From the NCBI RefSeq assembly GCF_002850745.1, contig NZ_KZ559470.1, positions 62,001-126,000 on the forward strand: DNA of 64,000 nt, in the 5' to 3' direction. The notes under the pieces were generated by a model. That model made no database searches, was not told the origin of the DNA, and saw only the letters and a program-made list of their open reading frames with translations. Shown one piece after another: positions 25,188 to 34,079 of this stretch. The position numbers and the translations under genes are program-made. Position 1 is the stretch's first letter; the number at the start of each line of letters is the position of its first letter. This DNA is from Nonomuraea indica (lineage in GTDB: Bacteria; Actinomycetota; Actinomycetes; Streptosporangiales; Streptosporangiaceae).

Positions 25188-26156
25188 ATGCGCACAACCC
25201 TCCTCGCGGCGGCGCTCGCCGCCGCCTCCCTGGCCGCCTCCGTCGTGGTCCCGTCCACGGCGCACGCCGGATCGTCCGCCGGCGGTCAGGCGGTTTCCTT
25301 CGCCCTGATCGGTGACACCCCGTACGGCGACGCCCAGCAGGCCGCCCTGCCTACCCTGGTCGAGGCCGTCGACGCCGATCCGGACGTCAGGTTCGTCCTG
25401 CACGCAGGGGACGTCAAGAACGGCTCCTCCACCTGCGACGACGCCCGCTTCGCCGCTCTGGCGGAGCTGTTCGGCACGTTCGACGACCCGTTCGTGCTGA
25501 CCCCCGGCGACAACGAGTGGACCGACTGCCACCGCACCGCCGCCGGGAGCTACCTGCCCACCGAACGGCTCCAGGCCGTCCGCCGCGTCTTCTTCCCGGT
25601 CGCCGGCCGGACGCTCGGCGGGCACCCCATGGGTGTGCGAACCCAGGCCCGCGACCCGCGCCACCGCGACTACCGGGAGAACGTGCTGTTCACGCGGGGC
25701 CGGGTGGTGTTCGCGACCGTCCACGTGGTCGGCAGCGAGAACGGGCTCGCCCCGTGGAGCGGGCTGCCCGGCGGAGACCGCCCCGAGGAGCGGACGGCCG
25801 AAGTGGCGGCCCGCACCGCGGCCGCGCTCGACTGGATCGACACCGCCTTCTCGACGGCGACCCGTACCCGGGCGCCCGGAGTGCTGCTGATGATGCAGGC
25901 CGAGCCGCTGGACACCCCCGGCTTCGCCCGGATCAGGGCCCGGATCGCGGAGCGGGCCCGCGCGTACGGCAAGCCGGTGCTGCTGGTCCACGGCGACGAG
26001 CACGTCTACGAGGAGGAGCGCGGCTACGCCGGGGTGCCCAACCTCACCCGGCTGGAGACGTTCGGCGACACCGCCACCTCCTGGCTGCGGGTCACCGCCG
26101 ACCCGGCGGCCCGGGGCGTCTTCTCCTGGGAGCCGCGGACCGTGGCGGCCGGCTGA
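25188..26156 (+). CDS. Secreted metallophosphoesterase
   Basis: This 322-residue protein starts MRTTLLAAALAAASLAASVV with a signal peptide ending near AHA-GSS. The mature part shows calcineurin-like metal motifs FALIGDTPYG, LHAGDVKNGSS, TPGDNEWTDCH and VHGDEHVY. The GDNE variant replaces the usual GNH, a pattern found in a subset of bacterial secreted phosphoesterases. It probably hydrolyses an extracellular phosphomonoester or diester. The gene is monocistronic, divergent from the methyltransferase and convergent with the BRCT protein. Confidence 0.9.
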   Translation: MRTTLLAAALAAASLAASVVVPSTAHAGSSAGGQAVSFALIGDTPYGDAQQAALPTLVEAVDADPDVRFVLHAGDVKNGSSTCDDARFAALAELFGTFDDPFVLTPGDNEWTDCHRTAAGSYLPTERLQAVRRVFFPVAGRTLGGHPMGVRTQARDPRHRDYRENVLFTRGRVVFATVHVVGSENGLAPWSGLPGGDRPEERTAEVAARTAAALDWIDTAFSTATRTRAPGVLLMMQAEPLDTPGFARIRARIAERARAYGKPVLLVHGDEHVYEEERGYAGVPNLTRLETFGDTATSWLRVTADPAARGVFSWEPRTVAAG

Positions 26157-26284
26157 CCTCGCCCGGCCCTGAGCCCGCCCGTCCCGGTGGCGAGGCTCAG
26201 GGCAGCCGGACTGCCGGTGGTGGGCTCAGGGCCGACGGACGTCCCGGCGGCCGGGAACGGACAGCCGTCGGCAGGCTCCCCTGG

Positions 26285-29200
26285 TCACCACACGTCCACG
26301 TCCACGCCGATCGCGATGGTCCGCAGGGCGGTGCGCGCCACATAGGCGCGATCGTTGCTGCCCATGCCGTAGACGCCGGTGTCCTCCGTCCCGGGCAGCA
26401 GGTCGAGCACGGCGCTGACGTGGCCGTACGCCGCCGCCTTGCGGGCCACCTGCGCGGACTCGCGGCGCCTGGCCGCCTTGGGAAGCTTCGCCAGCCCGGT
26501 GTGCTGGGCGGCGAGATCCGTCAGTTCGTCGTCGGTCGGCGCGGTGGGCCTGCCGTCGGCCGCGACCCGTTCGGCGACCGGCAGGTCGTGCCGCACCGAG
26601 GCCCAGTTGACCTCGCCCCACAGCCGGAGCAGATCCGGTTGCCCGTGGACGGTGAGGGCGTGCGCCGCCGTCCAGTCGTCGAACCAGCGCACGCCGTTGG
26701 CGTGCGGCCTGTTCGGATCGCGAGGCTCGCTGCGTTCCCCGATCAGCTCGCGCACCAGTTCGATCTCGCCTCTCCGCAGCAGGCACACCAGCCACGGGAC
26801 GCCGTGGTACCGGTCCCGTGGCGTGCCCACGCCCTCGTCCAGCACGACGCGCGCCTCCTGCTCCCGGCCGCACTCGGTGAGCGCCCAGACCAGCGGCAGG
26901 CGGAGGTCCCAGTTCGAACGGTCGGCGTCGGCGGCCTCGCGCGCGGCGGCGAACCACCGCTCGGAGCGGTCGCGATGCCCCAGGACGGCGCAGGCCCCGG
27001 CGAGCGCCGCCAGGTCCGCCGCGTCGCTCGCGTCCCCGAGCTCGTCGGCGGAGGGGAGGACGGCGGCGGCTTCGGCGGCGAACCCGCCGGCGCCGAGCGC
27101 GAGCGCGATCCGCGCGAGGTGGCCGGGGCGCCGGCGGTGTTCCGGCATCGCGAGGGCCAGCTCGCGGGCATCGGCGGCCTCGCCTCGCCGGGAGCGGACC
27201 ATCGCGAGCTGCTGGTACGTGTCGACGATCCACTCGCCGTAGCCGGCCGAGCCCGGCCGCGCCAGGTCGACGAGCGTTCCGCGGACCACCGTGATCAGGT
27301 CGGCGACGGTGGCGGTGTCGGCCGGCGGCCATGTTCCCGTCGTCCGTGCCGTGCTGCCCCGTCCCCGGAACGGCGCCAGCAGCCGCTCGGTCCCGGGTTC
27401 GGTCGTCCCGGCTCCCGCGTGGGCGGGATCGGGGAAGACCGTCCGGTCGCCCCAGCGCGACGGCCAGGCGAAGCGGCGGGCGACGGACCAGGCGAGCCGG
27501 CCGTCGAGATCGTCGTCCCGGCCGGGCGGCGCGATGATCGTGCCGTCCTCGAACGCCACCGCCCAGGTGTCCGCGTCCAGCGCGAAGGTCGGGTCGAGCC
27601 GGAGCCGGTCGCCGACGTCGCGGCCGGCGAGGACGAGCGGGCGGCGGGCGGCGGGGGCGTGGTGGAACGGGTGGTCGGCCATGATCTCTCCGGTGTCGGG
27701 GCGCAGGAAGCGCACCGCGTGCGAGCCGATCGCGATCAGCACGTCGGCGGCGGGCCATTCCAGGCCGAAGCCGTGAACCTCCCGGTTGACGGTGCGCCGG
27801 ATGCCGTCCAGGACGCGCAGCCGCTCGGGACGCGCGCCGAGTGCCCAGATCTCGATCCGCCCCTCGGCGGTGACGCAGGCGGCCTGCTCGCCGTCCGGCG
27901 ACCAGGCCCATGACTGGGCGTCCCAGCCGCGCGGGTGGGAGCGGGCGGCCTGGACGTGCAGGTCATGGCGGTGCTCGCCGGTCGTGCCGTCGATGATTCC
28001 GACGGTCCCGCCCGCCGGGTCCACCACCGCCAGCCGGCCCCCCGGCCCCCAGCACAGGAGGTCGGCGCCGGGGTAGGCCGGCAGCTCCGCCCTCGTCTCA
28101 CCGGTGAGGGCGTCGGCGACGACGAGTTTTCCGCCGCGCTGGTGGGCCAGGAGCCGTTCGTCCCGGCTCCACTCGGGCGGGGCCGCGTCCTCGTCCTCCT
28201 CCAGGGGCAGCGTCCAGGAGACCTGCCGCTTGTCCACGTCGAGCGAGATCGCGGTGCACGCGTTCCCCGCCTCCCCGTAGATCCGGGAACCGTCGCGCGA
28301 CCAGAACGCCCGGTCGAGGACGAACCGGGGTTCGTCGCTGCAGGTGTCCTGGAACTCGCCGGCCGGCGGTCCGCCGAACTCGATCGGTGCCGTCCCCTTC
28401 GGCGCGGCGTCCGGTGGCCCGGCGACCGAGCCCTCGTGCATCGCCACGATGACGTTGCGCAGGAAGCCGGAGCGGCCTCCGTAGACGCACGCGCGCCTGC
28501 CGTCGGGGGCGAGGGCCATGCCGAGCGGCCTGCCGGAGGCGAGGAAGAACGCGTCGGCGATCGGCTCGGGGGCGGTGCCGAACGGGTCCCACACGCCGGT
28601 GGCGTTGGTGTTGTACTCCAGCGCGATCCGCGTGCCGTCCGCCGACCACTGGAGACTGCGCGCGTGGCCCGGAAAGCCGACGCCGCCCATGATGCCGTCG
28701 ATCGCGTGGACGCATCGGCCGGTGGCGACCTCGAAGATCTGCAGGACGCCGCCCCGGTCGTAGTCGTCGCCGGTCCAGCTCCCCACCGCGAGGTACCGGC
28801 CGTCGGGGCTGAGGGCGTGGCCGTTCACCTCGCCGTGGTGCACGTCGGAGTGACGCAGCAGCGCGCCCGCGTCCCGGAGCCGGGCGGTCGCGAGGCGGTG
28901 CGCGTCGGTGACGCCGTGGGCTTGTTCCAGAGCGTGGAGGGCGGCCCGCAGCGGCACGGTGTCGCGCTCCGGGGAGAACGCGGACCAGTCGGCGTTCTTG
29001 ACGACGTCGAGTGCCTCGCGGGGTCCCATCCGCTCGTCCGGGACGCCGGTGAACGGGGGTGACGGCGGCGCGGTGCCGAGTTGCCGGCCGTCGAGCACGG
29101 CCACCAGCGCGTCCTCGTCATGGATCGGAATGCCGCGAACGGCCGCCGGGCCCGCCTTGGGCCCCGACTTGGCCCCGGCGAAGACGAGGTCCGTCCTCGC

Positions 29201-29314
29201 CGACACCGACGCGGTCACCTTCGCGCCCATCGCCTCCAGGCCGCGCCTGGCCTCATCCTTCGAAAGCCGGTCGAACCGCCCGGCCAGCACGATCGTGCTG
29301 CCACTGATGATCAT
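26285..29314 (-). CDS. Large BRCT-domain protein with WD40-like propeller and TPR-like tail
   Basis: This 1009-residue protein starts MIISGSTIVLAGRFDRLSKD. Residues 1-75 form a BRCT-type domain with the FDRLSKDEARRGLEAMGAKV and SVSARTDLVFAGAKSGPKAG motifs known from DNA ligase and DNA-repair proteins. Residues 150-640 contain propeller-like blades (LSPDGRYLAVGSWTGDD, WSADGTRIALEYN, WSRDERLLAHQRGGKLVVAD, WSPDGEQAACVTAEGRIEIW). The C-terminal third is helical and TPR-like. No enzyme domain is seen. The likely role is protein-protein scaffolding. The 245-residue gene upstream (55-nt gap) is probably co-transcribed. TACGGT lies 8 nt before the ATG, again close to leaderless spacing. Confidence 0.83.
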   Translation of the reverse strand: MIISGSTIVLAGRFDRLSKDEARRGLEAMGAKVTASVSARTDLVFAGAKSGPKAGPAAVRGIPIHDEDALVAVLDGRQLGTAPPSPPFTGVPDERMGPREALDVVKNADWSAFSPERDTVPLRAALHALEQAHGVTDAHRLATARLRDAGALLRHSDVHHGEVNGHALSPDGRYLAVGSWTGDDYDRGGVLQIFEVATGRCVHAIDGIMGGVGFPGHARSLQWSADGTRIALEYNTNATGVWDPFGTAPEPIADAFFLASGRPLGMALAPDGRRACVYGGRSGFLRNVIVAMHEGSVAGPPDAAPKGTAPIEFGGPPAGEFQDTCSDEPRFVLDRAFWSRDGSRIYGEAGNACTAISLDVDKRQVSWTLPLEEDEDAAPPEWSRDERLLAHQRGGKLVVADALTGETRAELPAYPGADLLCWGPGGRLAVVDPAGGTVGIIDGTTGEHRHDLHVQAARSHPRGWDAQSWAWSPDGEQAACVTAEGRIEIWALGARPERLRVLDGIRRTVNREVHGFGLEWPAADVLIAIGSHAVRFLRPDTGEIMADHPFHHAPAARRPLVLAGRDVGDRLRLDPTFALDADTWAVAFEDGTIIAPPGRDDDLDGRLAWSVARRFAWPSRWGDRTVFPDPAHAGAGTTEPGTERLLAPFRGRGSTARTTGTWPPADTATVADLITVVRGTLVDLARPGSAGYGEWIVDTYQQLAMVRSRRGEAADARELALAMPEHRRRPGHLARIALALGAGGFAAEAAAVLPSADELGDASDAADLAALAGACAVLGHRDRSERWFAAAREAADADRSNWDLRLPLVWALTECGREQEARVVLDEGVGTPRDRYHGVPWLVCLLRRGEIELVRELIGERSEPRDPNRPHANGVRWFDDWTAAHALTVHGQPDLLRLWGEVNWASVRHDLPVAERVAADGRPTAPTDDELTDLAAQHTGLAKLPKAARRRESAQVARKAAAYGHVSAVLDLLPGTEDTGVYGMGSNDRAYVARTALRTIAIGVDVDVW

Positions 29315-29369
29315 GCCCGGTGACCGTAGTGGACATGACCGACACTTCTCCCACCGCTGGGGCCTCCGG

Positions 29370-30107
29370 TCAGTGCACCCGAGCTCCGCACGTCGCCGAG
29401 TACAGCACCGCGCCCGTCCGGATCCGGTCGAGTGCCATGGCGGTGAGCCGGAGGAACCCCTCATGGGTGTCCGCATCCGGCGGGTAGTCGGCGGTCGCGT
29501 CGGCGGCCATGGTGATCCTGCGCGCGGCGTGCACCTCGACCGGGAAGCGGTTCATGGGCAGGACGCCATCGGCGGTGCCGAAGACCACGACGTCCTGCGC
29601 CTCGGCGAACAGCTCGTGAACCCGGAACCGCCAGTGCGGACCGGCTTCGGCGAGCAGCTGGCGGCCCTGCTCGCCGTGGCCGGCCAGCAGGTCGGCGCGT
29701 GCGCGTATCTGTTCCGCGATCGCGCAGCAGAGGGGAACCTGGGCGGCCTCGGCGGTGTCGATCCGCGTGTACCCGGCGTGCGGCTCGTAGCGGAGCCCCA
29801 GCTCCAGGAGGTCGATCGCGGCGCCCGCGGCCCGCGGGTGGGCATGGGCGACGATGTCCAGCAGCAACGGCGCGGCGACCGCCGCCGCCGGGAACACGGC
29901 GCCGCTGTGACCGTGGTAGAGAGCGGTGTTCTCCAGGCAGCTGATCGCGGCCGCGACCTGGAGCAGGGTCGTCGCCTCGGCCAGCGCCCGCAGCCCGGAT
30001 GCCGCCGCTTCGGGCTCGTACCGGCCCGGAGGTCCCGGAATCGCCGTCCAGTCGACGGCGTCGACGGCGCGACCCACATCAGCGCGGCCCACATCGGCGT
30101 GAGACAT
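29370..30107 (-). CDS. Hypothetical protein, HEAT-like, upstream partner of the BRCT protein
   Basis: A 245-residue, mostly helical protein. MSHADVGRADVGRAVDAVDW precedes alpha-helical pairs with alanine-rich faces (ALAEATTLLQVAAAISCLEN, FPAAAVAAPLLLDIVAHAHP, AAGAAIDLLELGLRYEP) that resemble HEAT-repeat solenoids of bacterial immunity or scaffolding proteins. The family is not recognised. ATG at 30107 follows AGGA. It lies 55 nt upstream of the BRCT/WD40 gene on the same strand, suggesting a two-gene unit. Confidence 0.72.
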   Translation of the reverse strand: MSHADVGRADVGRAVDAVDWTAIPGPPGRYEPEAAASGLRALAEATTLLQVAAAISCLENTALYHGHSGAVFPAAAVAAPLLLDIVAHAHPRAAGAAIDLLELGLRYEPHAGYTRIDTAEAAQVPLCCAIAEQIRARADLLAGHGEQGRQLLAEAGPHWRFRVHELFAEAQDVVVFGTADGVLPMNRFPVEVHAARRITMAADATADYPPDADTHEGFLRLTAMALDRIRTGAVLYSATCGARVH

Positions 30108-30197
30108 GCCGGCATCCTGACATGAGCGACAGGCCGGGTCGACCGGTCGGCGAAGGCCCTGCCTCGTCACCCACGTAGCGTCGCGCCGGACGTGCGG

Positions 30198-30398
30198 TCA
30201 GGACCCTCCTGCGGGGGCCGGCTCTTGAGGGGTTGTCGCGATCTCGGCGCTCTGGTCGTGCTCGACGTCAGAGCAGGTGCCCGGGCAGTAGCCATGGGCG
30301 ATGATCAGCCGCCCGCGGGCGGGTGTGTAGGCGGTGGCATGCGCCACGACGACCACGCCCTTGCACTTCGGGCAGACGAGTGGCTGATCGGCGGTCAT
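30198..30398 (-). CDS. Small zinc-ribbon-like protein
   Basis: A 66-residue protein, MTADQPLVCPKCKGVVVVAH... with CPKC near residue 9 and a second cysteine pair GYCPGTC near residue 43, so it could bind one zinc ion. ATG at 30398 follows AAAGGG at 7 nt; an upstream in-frame extension to 30542 has no such support. Function unknown. The stretch 30399-30593 between it and the MarR gene shows nothing convincing. Confidence 0.6.
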   Translation of the reverse strand: MTADQPLVCPKCKGVVVVAHATAYTPARGRLIIAHGYCPGTCSDVEHDQSAEIATTPQEPAPAGGS

Positions 30399-30593
30399 GC
30401 GGAGCCCTTTCGGAGGCTGGGCGCGAACGGCGTTCGCTGGACGGCACCACCATGCCGGACGCCACCGACATTTCCCGGTGATCGGCGGCGGGTCGAACGG
30501 TGTCCGGGGTGGGGGCCGGTGGTGCCCGACCGATCTGGTCATGCCTGTCCATGTATGGGCGCAGCACGGTCTGGCGCACCGGCCCCGCCGGGT

Positions 30594-31079
30594 CTACGGC
30601 TTGCCGTCGCGCCGTGTTGGAAGGGGTGTCGCGTTCATCTCCTCGATCGCCTTGACCAGGGGAGCCAGCTCGGGGTTCTTGGCGGCTTCGTCGAGCGCTT
30701 CTCTGAGGGCGGTGTCGTTGGTCGGCCGGGCTTCTCGCAGGAGCTTCAGGCCGGCGTCGGTGACGTCGGTGTAGATGCCGCGGCGGTCGGTCGGGCACAG
30801 GTAGCGGGAGAGCAGGCCACGGTCCTCCAGGCGGGTGACCAGGCGGGTGGCGGCGCTCTGGCTGAGGACGACCGCGTCGGCGACCTGCTTCATCTGCAGG
30901 TGCCCGCCCTCGCCGCCATGCTGGCGGCTGAGCACGTCGAGCAACGAGTACTCTCGCACGCTCAGGTCGTGCCCGGACTGCAGGGCGCGCTCGATGTGCG
31001 CCTCGATCCTCCCGTACAGGAGGTAGAGGGCTGCCCATCCGTTGGCGAGGGCGGTCAGCGCGGGATCCGTGGCGATCAT
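30594..31079 (-). CDS. MarR family transcriptional regulator
   Basis: This 161-residue winged-helix protein has LSVREYSLLDVLSRQHGG, the recognition region QMKQVADAVVLSQSAATRLV and the wing TRLEDRGLLSRYLCPTDRRG, characteristic of MarR repressors. ATG at 31079 follows GGAAGGA at 9 nt; a longer in-frame start at 31451 would cross the promoter region. It is divergent from the MFS/aldo-keto reductase genes and probably represses them, responding to an aromatic or electrophilic compound. Confidence 0.93.
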   Translation of the reverse strand: MIATDPALTALANGWAALYLLYGRIEAHIERALQSGHDLSVREYSLLDVLSRQHGGEGGHLQMKQVADAVVLSQSAATRLVTRLEDRGLLSRYLCPTDRRGIYTDVTDAGLKLLREARPTNDTALREALDEAAKNPELAPLVKAIEEMNATPLPTRRDGKP

Positions 31080-31309
31080 GGCTCGGGTTCCTTCCGATGC
31101 GGCTGTGACCCAGGATAAGCTCTCTTCGAAACTATCGGCCATAGCCTGTATGAGGCTTGTGCAAGTTTCTGCGGGCACTTCTCCCACTTCCCGGCCAAGC
31201 CGACCGCCGTTGCGGCCACCCATCCGCAGGGTCGGCGCTCCGTGGCGCACCGAGGCCCCCGAATCGATCATAAGCTCCAAGATTCCGACACCAGAGCAAA
31301 TGCCCGCGC

Positions 31310-31338
31310 TTGCATTATCGCGCGTCTGCAAATATTGT
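31310..31338 (+). promoter_or_regulatory. Promoter of the MFS-AKR operon
   Basis: TTGCAT (31310-31315) and TATTGT (31333-31338) with a 17-bp spacer, in the AT-richer part of the MarR/MFS intergenic region. The TTGC...GCAA half-sites around 31310-31331 could be part of a MarR operator. Confidence 0.5.
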
Positions 31339-31383
31339 GAGGGCACGTGAGATGCATTCGCAATCGTATGGAGGGTCGCGTCC

Positions 31384-32586
31384 ATGCCTCCCGCACTCCT
31401 CGCCCTGGCCATCGGAGCCTTCGGGATCGGCACCACCGAATTCGTGATCATGGGTCTGCTGCCCGAGATCGCGGGCGACTACGGTGTGTCCATCCCCACC
31501 GCCGGGCTCCTGGTCACCGGCTACGCGATCGGCGTCGTCATCGGCGCCCCGCTGATGACCGTGCTCGGCACCAGGATCAGCCGCAAGACGATGCTGATAC
31601 TGCTGATGGGGCTGTTCGTGGTCGGCAACCTGCTCTCCGCGCTGGCTCCGACCTTCGGGCTGATGCTGGCCGGCCGCGTGGTGGCCTCGCTCGCCCACGG
31701 CGCCTTCTTCGGCATCGGCTCGGTGGTCGCCGCCGACCTGGTCGCCCCGGGCAAGAAGGCCGGCGCCATCGCCACCATGTTCACCGGGCTGACTGTCGCC
31801 AACATCGTCGGCGTGCCACTCGGCACCTTCATCGGTCAGGCGGTGGGCTGGCGCACCACCTTCGCGATCGTCGCCGGGCTCGGCGTGGTCGGACTGCTCG
31901 GCATCGCCGGGCTCGTGCCCGCCATGCCCCGGACCGAGGGCGCCCGCCTGCGCGGCGAGCTGACCGCGTTCCGCAATCCGCAGGTGCTGCTCGCGATGGC
32001 GATGACGGTGCTCGGATTCGGCGGTGTCTTCGCCGCGATCACCTACATCGCGCCGATGATGACCCATGTCGCCGGCTACCCGGACACCGCGGTCACCTGG
32101 TTGCTGGTGCTGTTCGGCCTCGGCATGTTCCTCGGCAACCTGCTCGGCGGCCGGTACGCCGACCGCGCGCTGATGCCCATGCTGTACGCCACCCTCGGCG
32201 GGCTCGCGATCGTGCTCGCGCTGTTCACCGTGACCGCGCACAACAAGATCCTCGCCGCGATCTCCATCCTGCTCGTCGGGGCACTGGGCTTCGCGACCGT
32301 GCCGCCGCTGCAGAAGCGTGTGCTCGACCAGGCGCACGGCGCGCCGACGCTGGCCTCCGCGGTCAACATCGGCGCGTTCAACCTCGGCAACGCGCTGGCC
32401 GCGTGGCTGGGCGGTCTCGTCATCGCCGCCGGCTTCGGCTACACGTCACCGAACTGGGTCGGCGCCGTCCTCGCCGCCGCCGCGCTGGGCCTCGCCTTCT
32501 GGTCCGCGATCCTGGAGCGCCGCACCCCCGCGGGAGAGGCGGCCGACGTGACCGGACCTCACGCCCCCGCGCCCGTCCGCCACTGA
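31384..32586 (+). CDS. MFS transporter, DHA1 arabinose/chloramphenicol efflux type
   Basis: This 400-residue 12-helix protein starts MPPALLALAIGAFGIGTTEF, the classic start of the AraJ/YdhP/CmlA group (FGIGTTEFVIMGLLPEIA). The second-half loop motif GGRYADRALMPMLYATLGG is present. These proteins expel sugars or small antibiotics with proton exchange. ATG at 31384 follows GGAGGG. It is the first gene of a rightward unit with a 29-residue ORF, a SnoaL-like protein and an aldo-keto reductase, all facing the MarR gene, so a MarR-controlled export/detoxification role is likely. Confidence 0.93.
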   Translation: MPPALLALAIGAFGIGTTEFVIMGLLPEIAGDYGVSIPTAGLLVTGYAIGVVIGAPLMTVLGTRISRKTMLILLMGLFVVGNLLSALAPTFGLMLAGRVVASLAHGAFFGIGSVVAADLVAPGKKAGAIATMFTGLTVANIVGVPLGTFIGQAVGWRTTFAIVAGLGVVGLLGIAGLVPAMPRTEGARLRGELTAFRNPQVLLAMAMTVLGFGGVFAAITYIAPMMTHVAGYPDTAVTWLLVLFGLGMFLGNLLGGRYADRALMPMLYATLGGLAIVLALFTVTAHNKILAAISILLVGALGFATVPPLQKRVLDQAHGAPTLASAVNIGAFNLGNALAAWLGGLVIAAGFGYTSPNWVGAVLAAAALGLAFWSAILERRTPAGEAADVTGPHAPAPVRH

Positions 32587-32622
32587 CTCCCCGTATCCGC
32601 ACCGCACTCCTGGAGAGGCGCC

Positions 32623-32712
32623 ATGAGCACCACCACGCCTGCCACCGCCGCCCCGCTCACGACCACCGAGGACCACGCCTTCGCCACCGCGTTGGAGGAA
32701 CTCACCCGATGA
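32623..32712 (+). CDS. 29-residue ORF overlapping the SnoaL-like gene
   Basis: ATG 32623 follows GGAGAGG and encodes MSTTTPATAAPLTTTEDHAF then ATALEELTR, ending in the ATGA that starts the next gene. The good ribosome site and the overlap support translation. It may be a coupling leader for the SnoaL-like protein or the stub of a larger deleted gene. No family recognised. Confidence 0.45.
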   Translation: MSTTTPATAAPLTTTEDHAFATALEELTR

Positions 32713-33056
32713 CCCGCACCCCGCAGGAGGTCTTCGCCGACCACGGCATCCGCCTCGGCGCCGGCGACCTCGACCTGATCGCCGGGAACTACACCGAGGA
32801 CGCCGTCCTGATCACTCCTGAAGGGGCGTACCACGGACACGACGGGGTCCGGCACGTCATCGGCCGGCTGCTGGCCGACCTCCCGGACGCCGCCTGGCAG
32901 CTGACCCCGCAGTTCGCGGGCGAGGTGCTGTTCCTGCGGTGGTGCGCCACCACCGCCGCCCACCGGGTCACTGACGGCACCGACACCTTCGTCTTCCGCG
33001 ACGGCCTCATCAGCGCCCAGACCGTCCGATACACCCTCACCCACCGAGACGCGTAA
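32709..33056 (+). CDS. SnoaL-like / NTF2-fold protein
   Basis: This 115-residue protein with the pattern FADHGIRLGAGDLDLIAGNY, TEDAVLITPEGAYHGHDGVR and VFRDGLISAQTVRYTL matches the NTF2-like SnoaL superfamily, small cone-shaped proteins that act as isomerases/hydrolases or bind ligands. The start overlaps the preceding short ORF (ATGA). Its location between an MFS exporter and an aldo-keto reductase suggests a minor detoxification role. Confidence 0.85.
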   Translation: MTRTPQEVFADHGIRLGAGDLDLIAGNYTEDAVLITPEGAYHGHDGVRHVIGRLLADLPDAAWQLTPQFAGEVLFLRWCATTAAHRVTDGTDTFVFRDGLISAQTVRYTLTHRDA

Positions 33057-33071
33057 GGAACCGAACCACCG

Positions 33072-33893
33072 ATGACCATTCCCACCGTGCGACTGAACAA
33101 CGGCGTCGAGATCCCCCAGCTCGGCTTCGGCGTCTTCCAGGTCCCCGACGACCAGACCGCCGCCGCCGTCACCGCCGCGCTCCAGGCCGGCTACCGCAGC
33201 ATCGACACCGCCGCGATCTACGGCAACGAGGCCGGCGTCGGCCGGGCGATCACCGCCTCGGGCCTGCCGCGCGAGGAGCTGTTCGTCACCACCAAGCTGT
33301 GGAACGCCGACCAGGGCTACGACGCCACCCTGAACGCCTTCGACGCCAGCCTCGCCAAGCTCGGCCTCGACTACGTGGACCTCTACCTGATCCACTGGCC
33401 GGCACCGGGCCGCGACCTCTATCCGGACTCCTGGCGAGCCATCGAGCGCCTCGCCGCCGAGGGGCGGATCCGCGCCGCCGGCGTCTCCAACTTCCAGCCC
33501 GCCCACCTCGAGCGCCTGCTGGACAACAGCGCGCTCACCCCGGCGGTCAACCAGATCGAGCTGCACCCCGGCCTGCAGCAGACCGAGCTGCGCGCCTTCC
33601 ACGCCGAGCACGAGATCGCCACCGAGGCGTGGAGCCCGCTCGCCCAGGGCGCCGTCCTGGACGACCCGGCGATCACCGCGATCGCCGCCCGGACCGGCAA
33701 ATCCCCGGCTCAGGTGGTGCTGCGCTGGCACCTGCAGCTGGGCAACATCGTCATCCCCAAGTCGGTCACCCCGGCCCGCATCCGCCAGAACCTCGACGTC
33801 TTCGACTTCCAGCTCACCGACGAGGACATGGCGTCGATCGCCGCCACCGACCGCGGGCTGCGCACCGGCCCGCACCCGGACGAACTCGACTGA
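33072..33893 (+). CDS. Aldo/keto reductase (2,5-diketo-D-gluconate reductase type)
   Basis: This 273-residue AKR has GYRSIDTAAIYGNEAGVGRA (catalytic Asp and Tyr), FVTTKLWNADQGYDATLNAF (catalytic Lys), YLIHWP (catalytic His) and the C-terminal cofactor segment IVIPKSVTPARIRQNLDVFD. It reduces carbonyls with NADPH. It lies 15 nt downstream of the SnoaL-like gene in the MarR-controlled unit. The 186 nt that follow before the biosynthetic cluster contain no gene. Confidence 0.95.
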   Translation: MTIPTVRLNNGVEIPQLGFGVFQVPDDQTAAAVTAALQAGYRSIDTAAIYGNEAGVGRAITASGLPREELFVTTKLWNADQGYDATLNAFDASLAKLGLDYVDLYLIHWPAPGRDLYPDSWRAIERLAAEGRIRAAGVSNFQPAHLERLLDNSALTPAVNQIELHPGLQQTELRAFHAEHEIATEAWSPLAQGAVLDDPAITAIAARTGKSPAQVVLRWHLQLGNIVIPKSVTPARIRQNLDVFDFQLTDEDMASIAATDRGLRTGPHPDELD

Positions 33894-34079
33894 GCCCGCC
33901 CCTCAGCGCGATGGCCCACCCGTACGCGGGCCGTCACCCCCGCGCCTGTCCGTGACGCGGGACGACTGTGGCGCCGCCCCCAGCCGTTGCGGCTGGGTGA
34001 CGATCTCAGAGGCCGACGCCCGCCGCAGCCGTACGCGGTGGGCCGGTTCCCCGCTCGCTCGGGACCGGAGCCCGCGTGC

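Noticed and set aside
30399-30542. N-terminal extension of the small zinc-ribbon gene
   Set aside because: The extension is Pro/Arg-rich and has no ribosome site, while ATG 30398 has AAAGGG at 7 nt.
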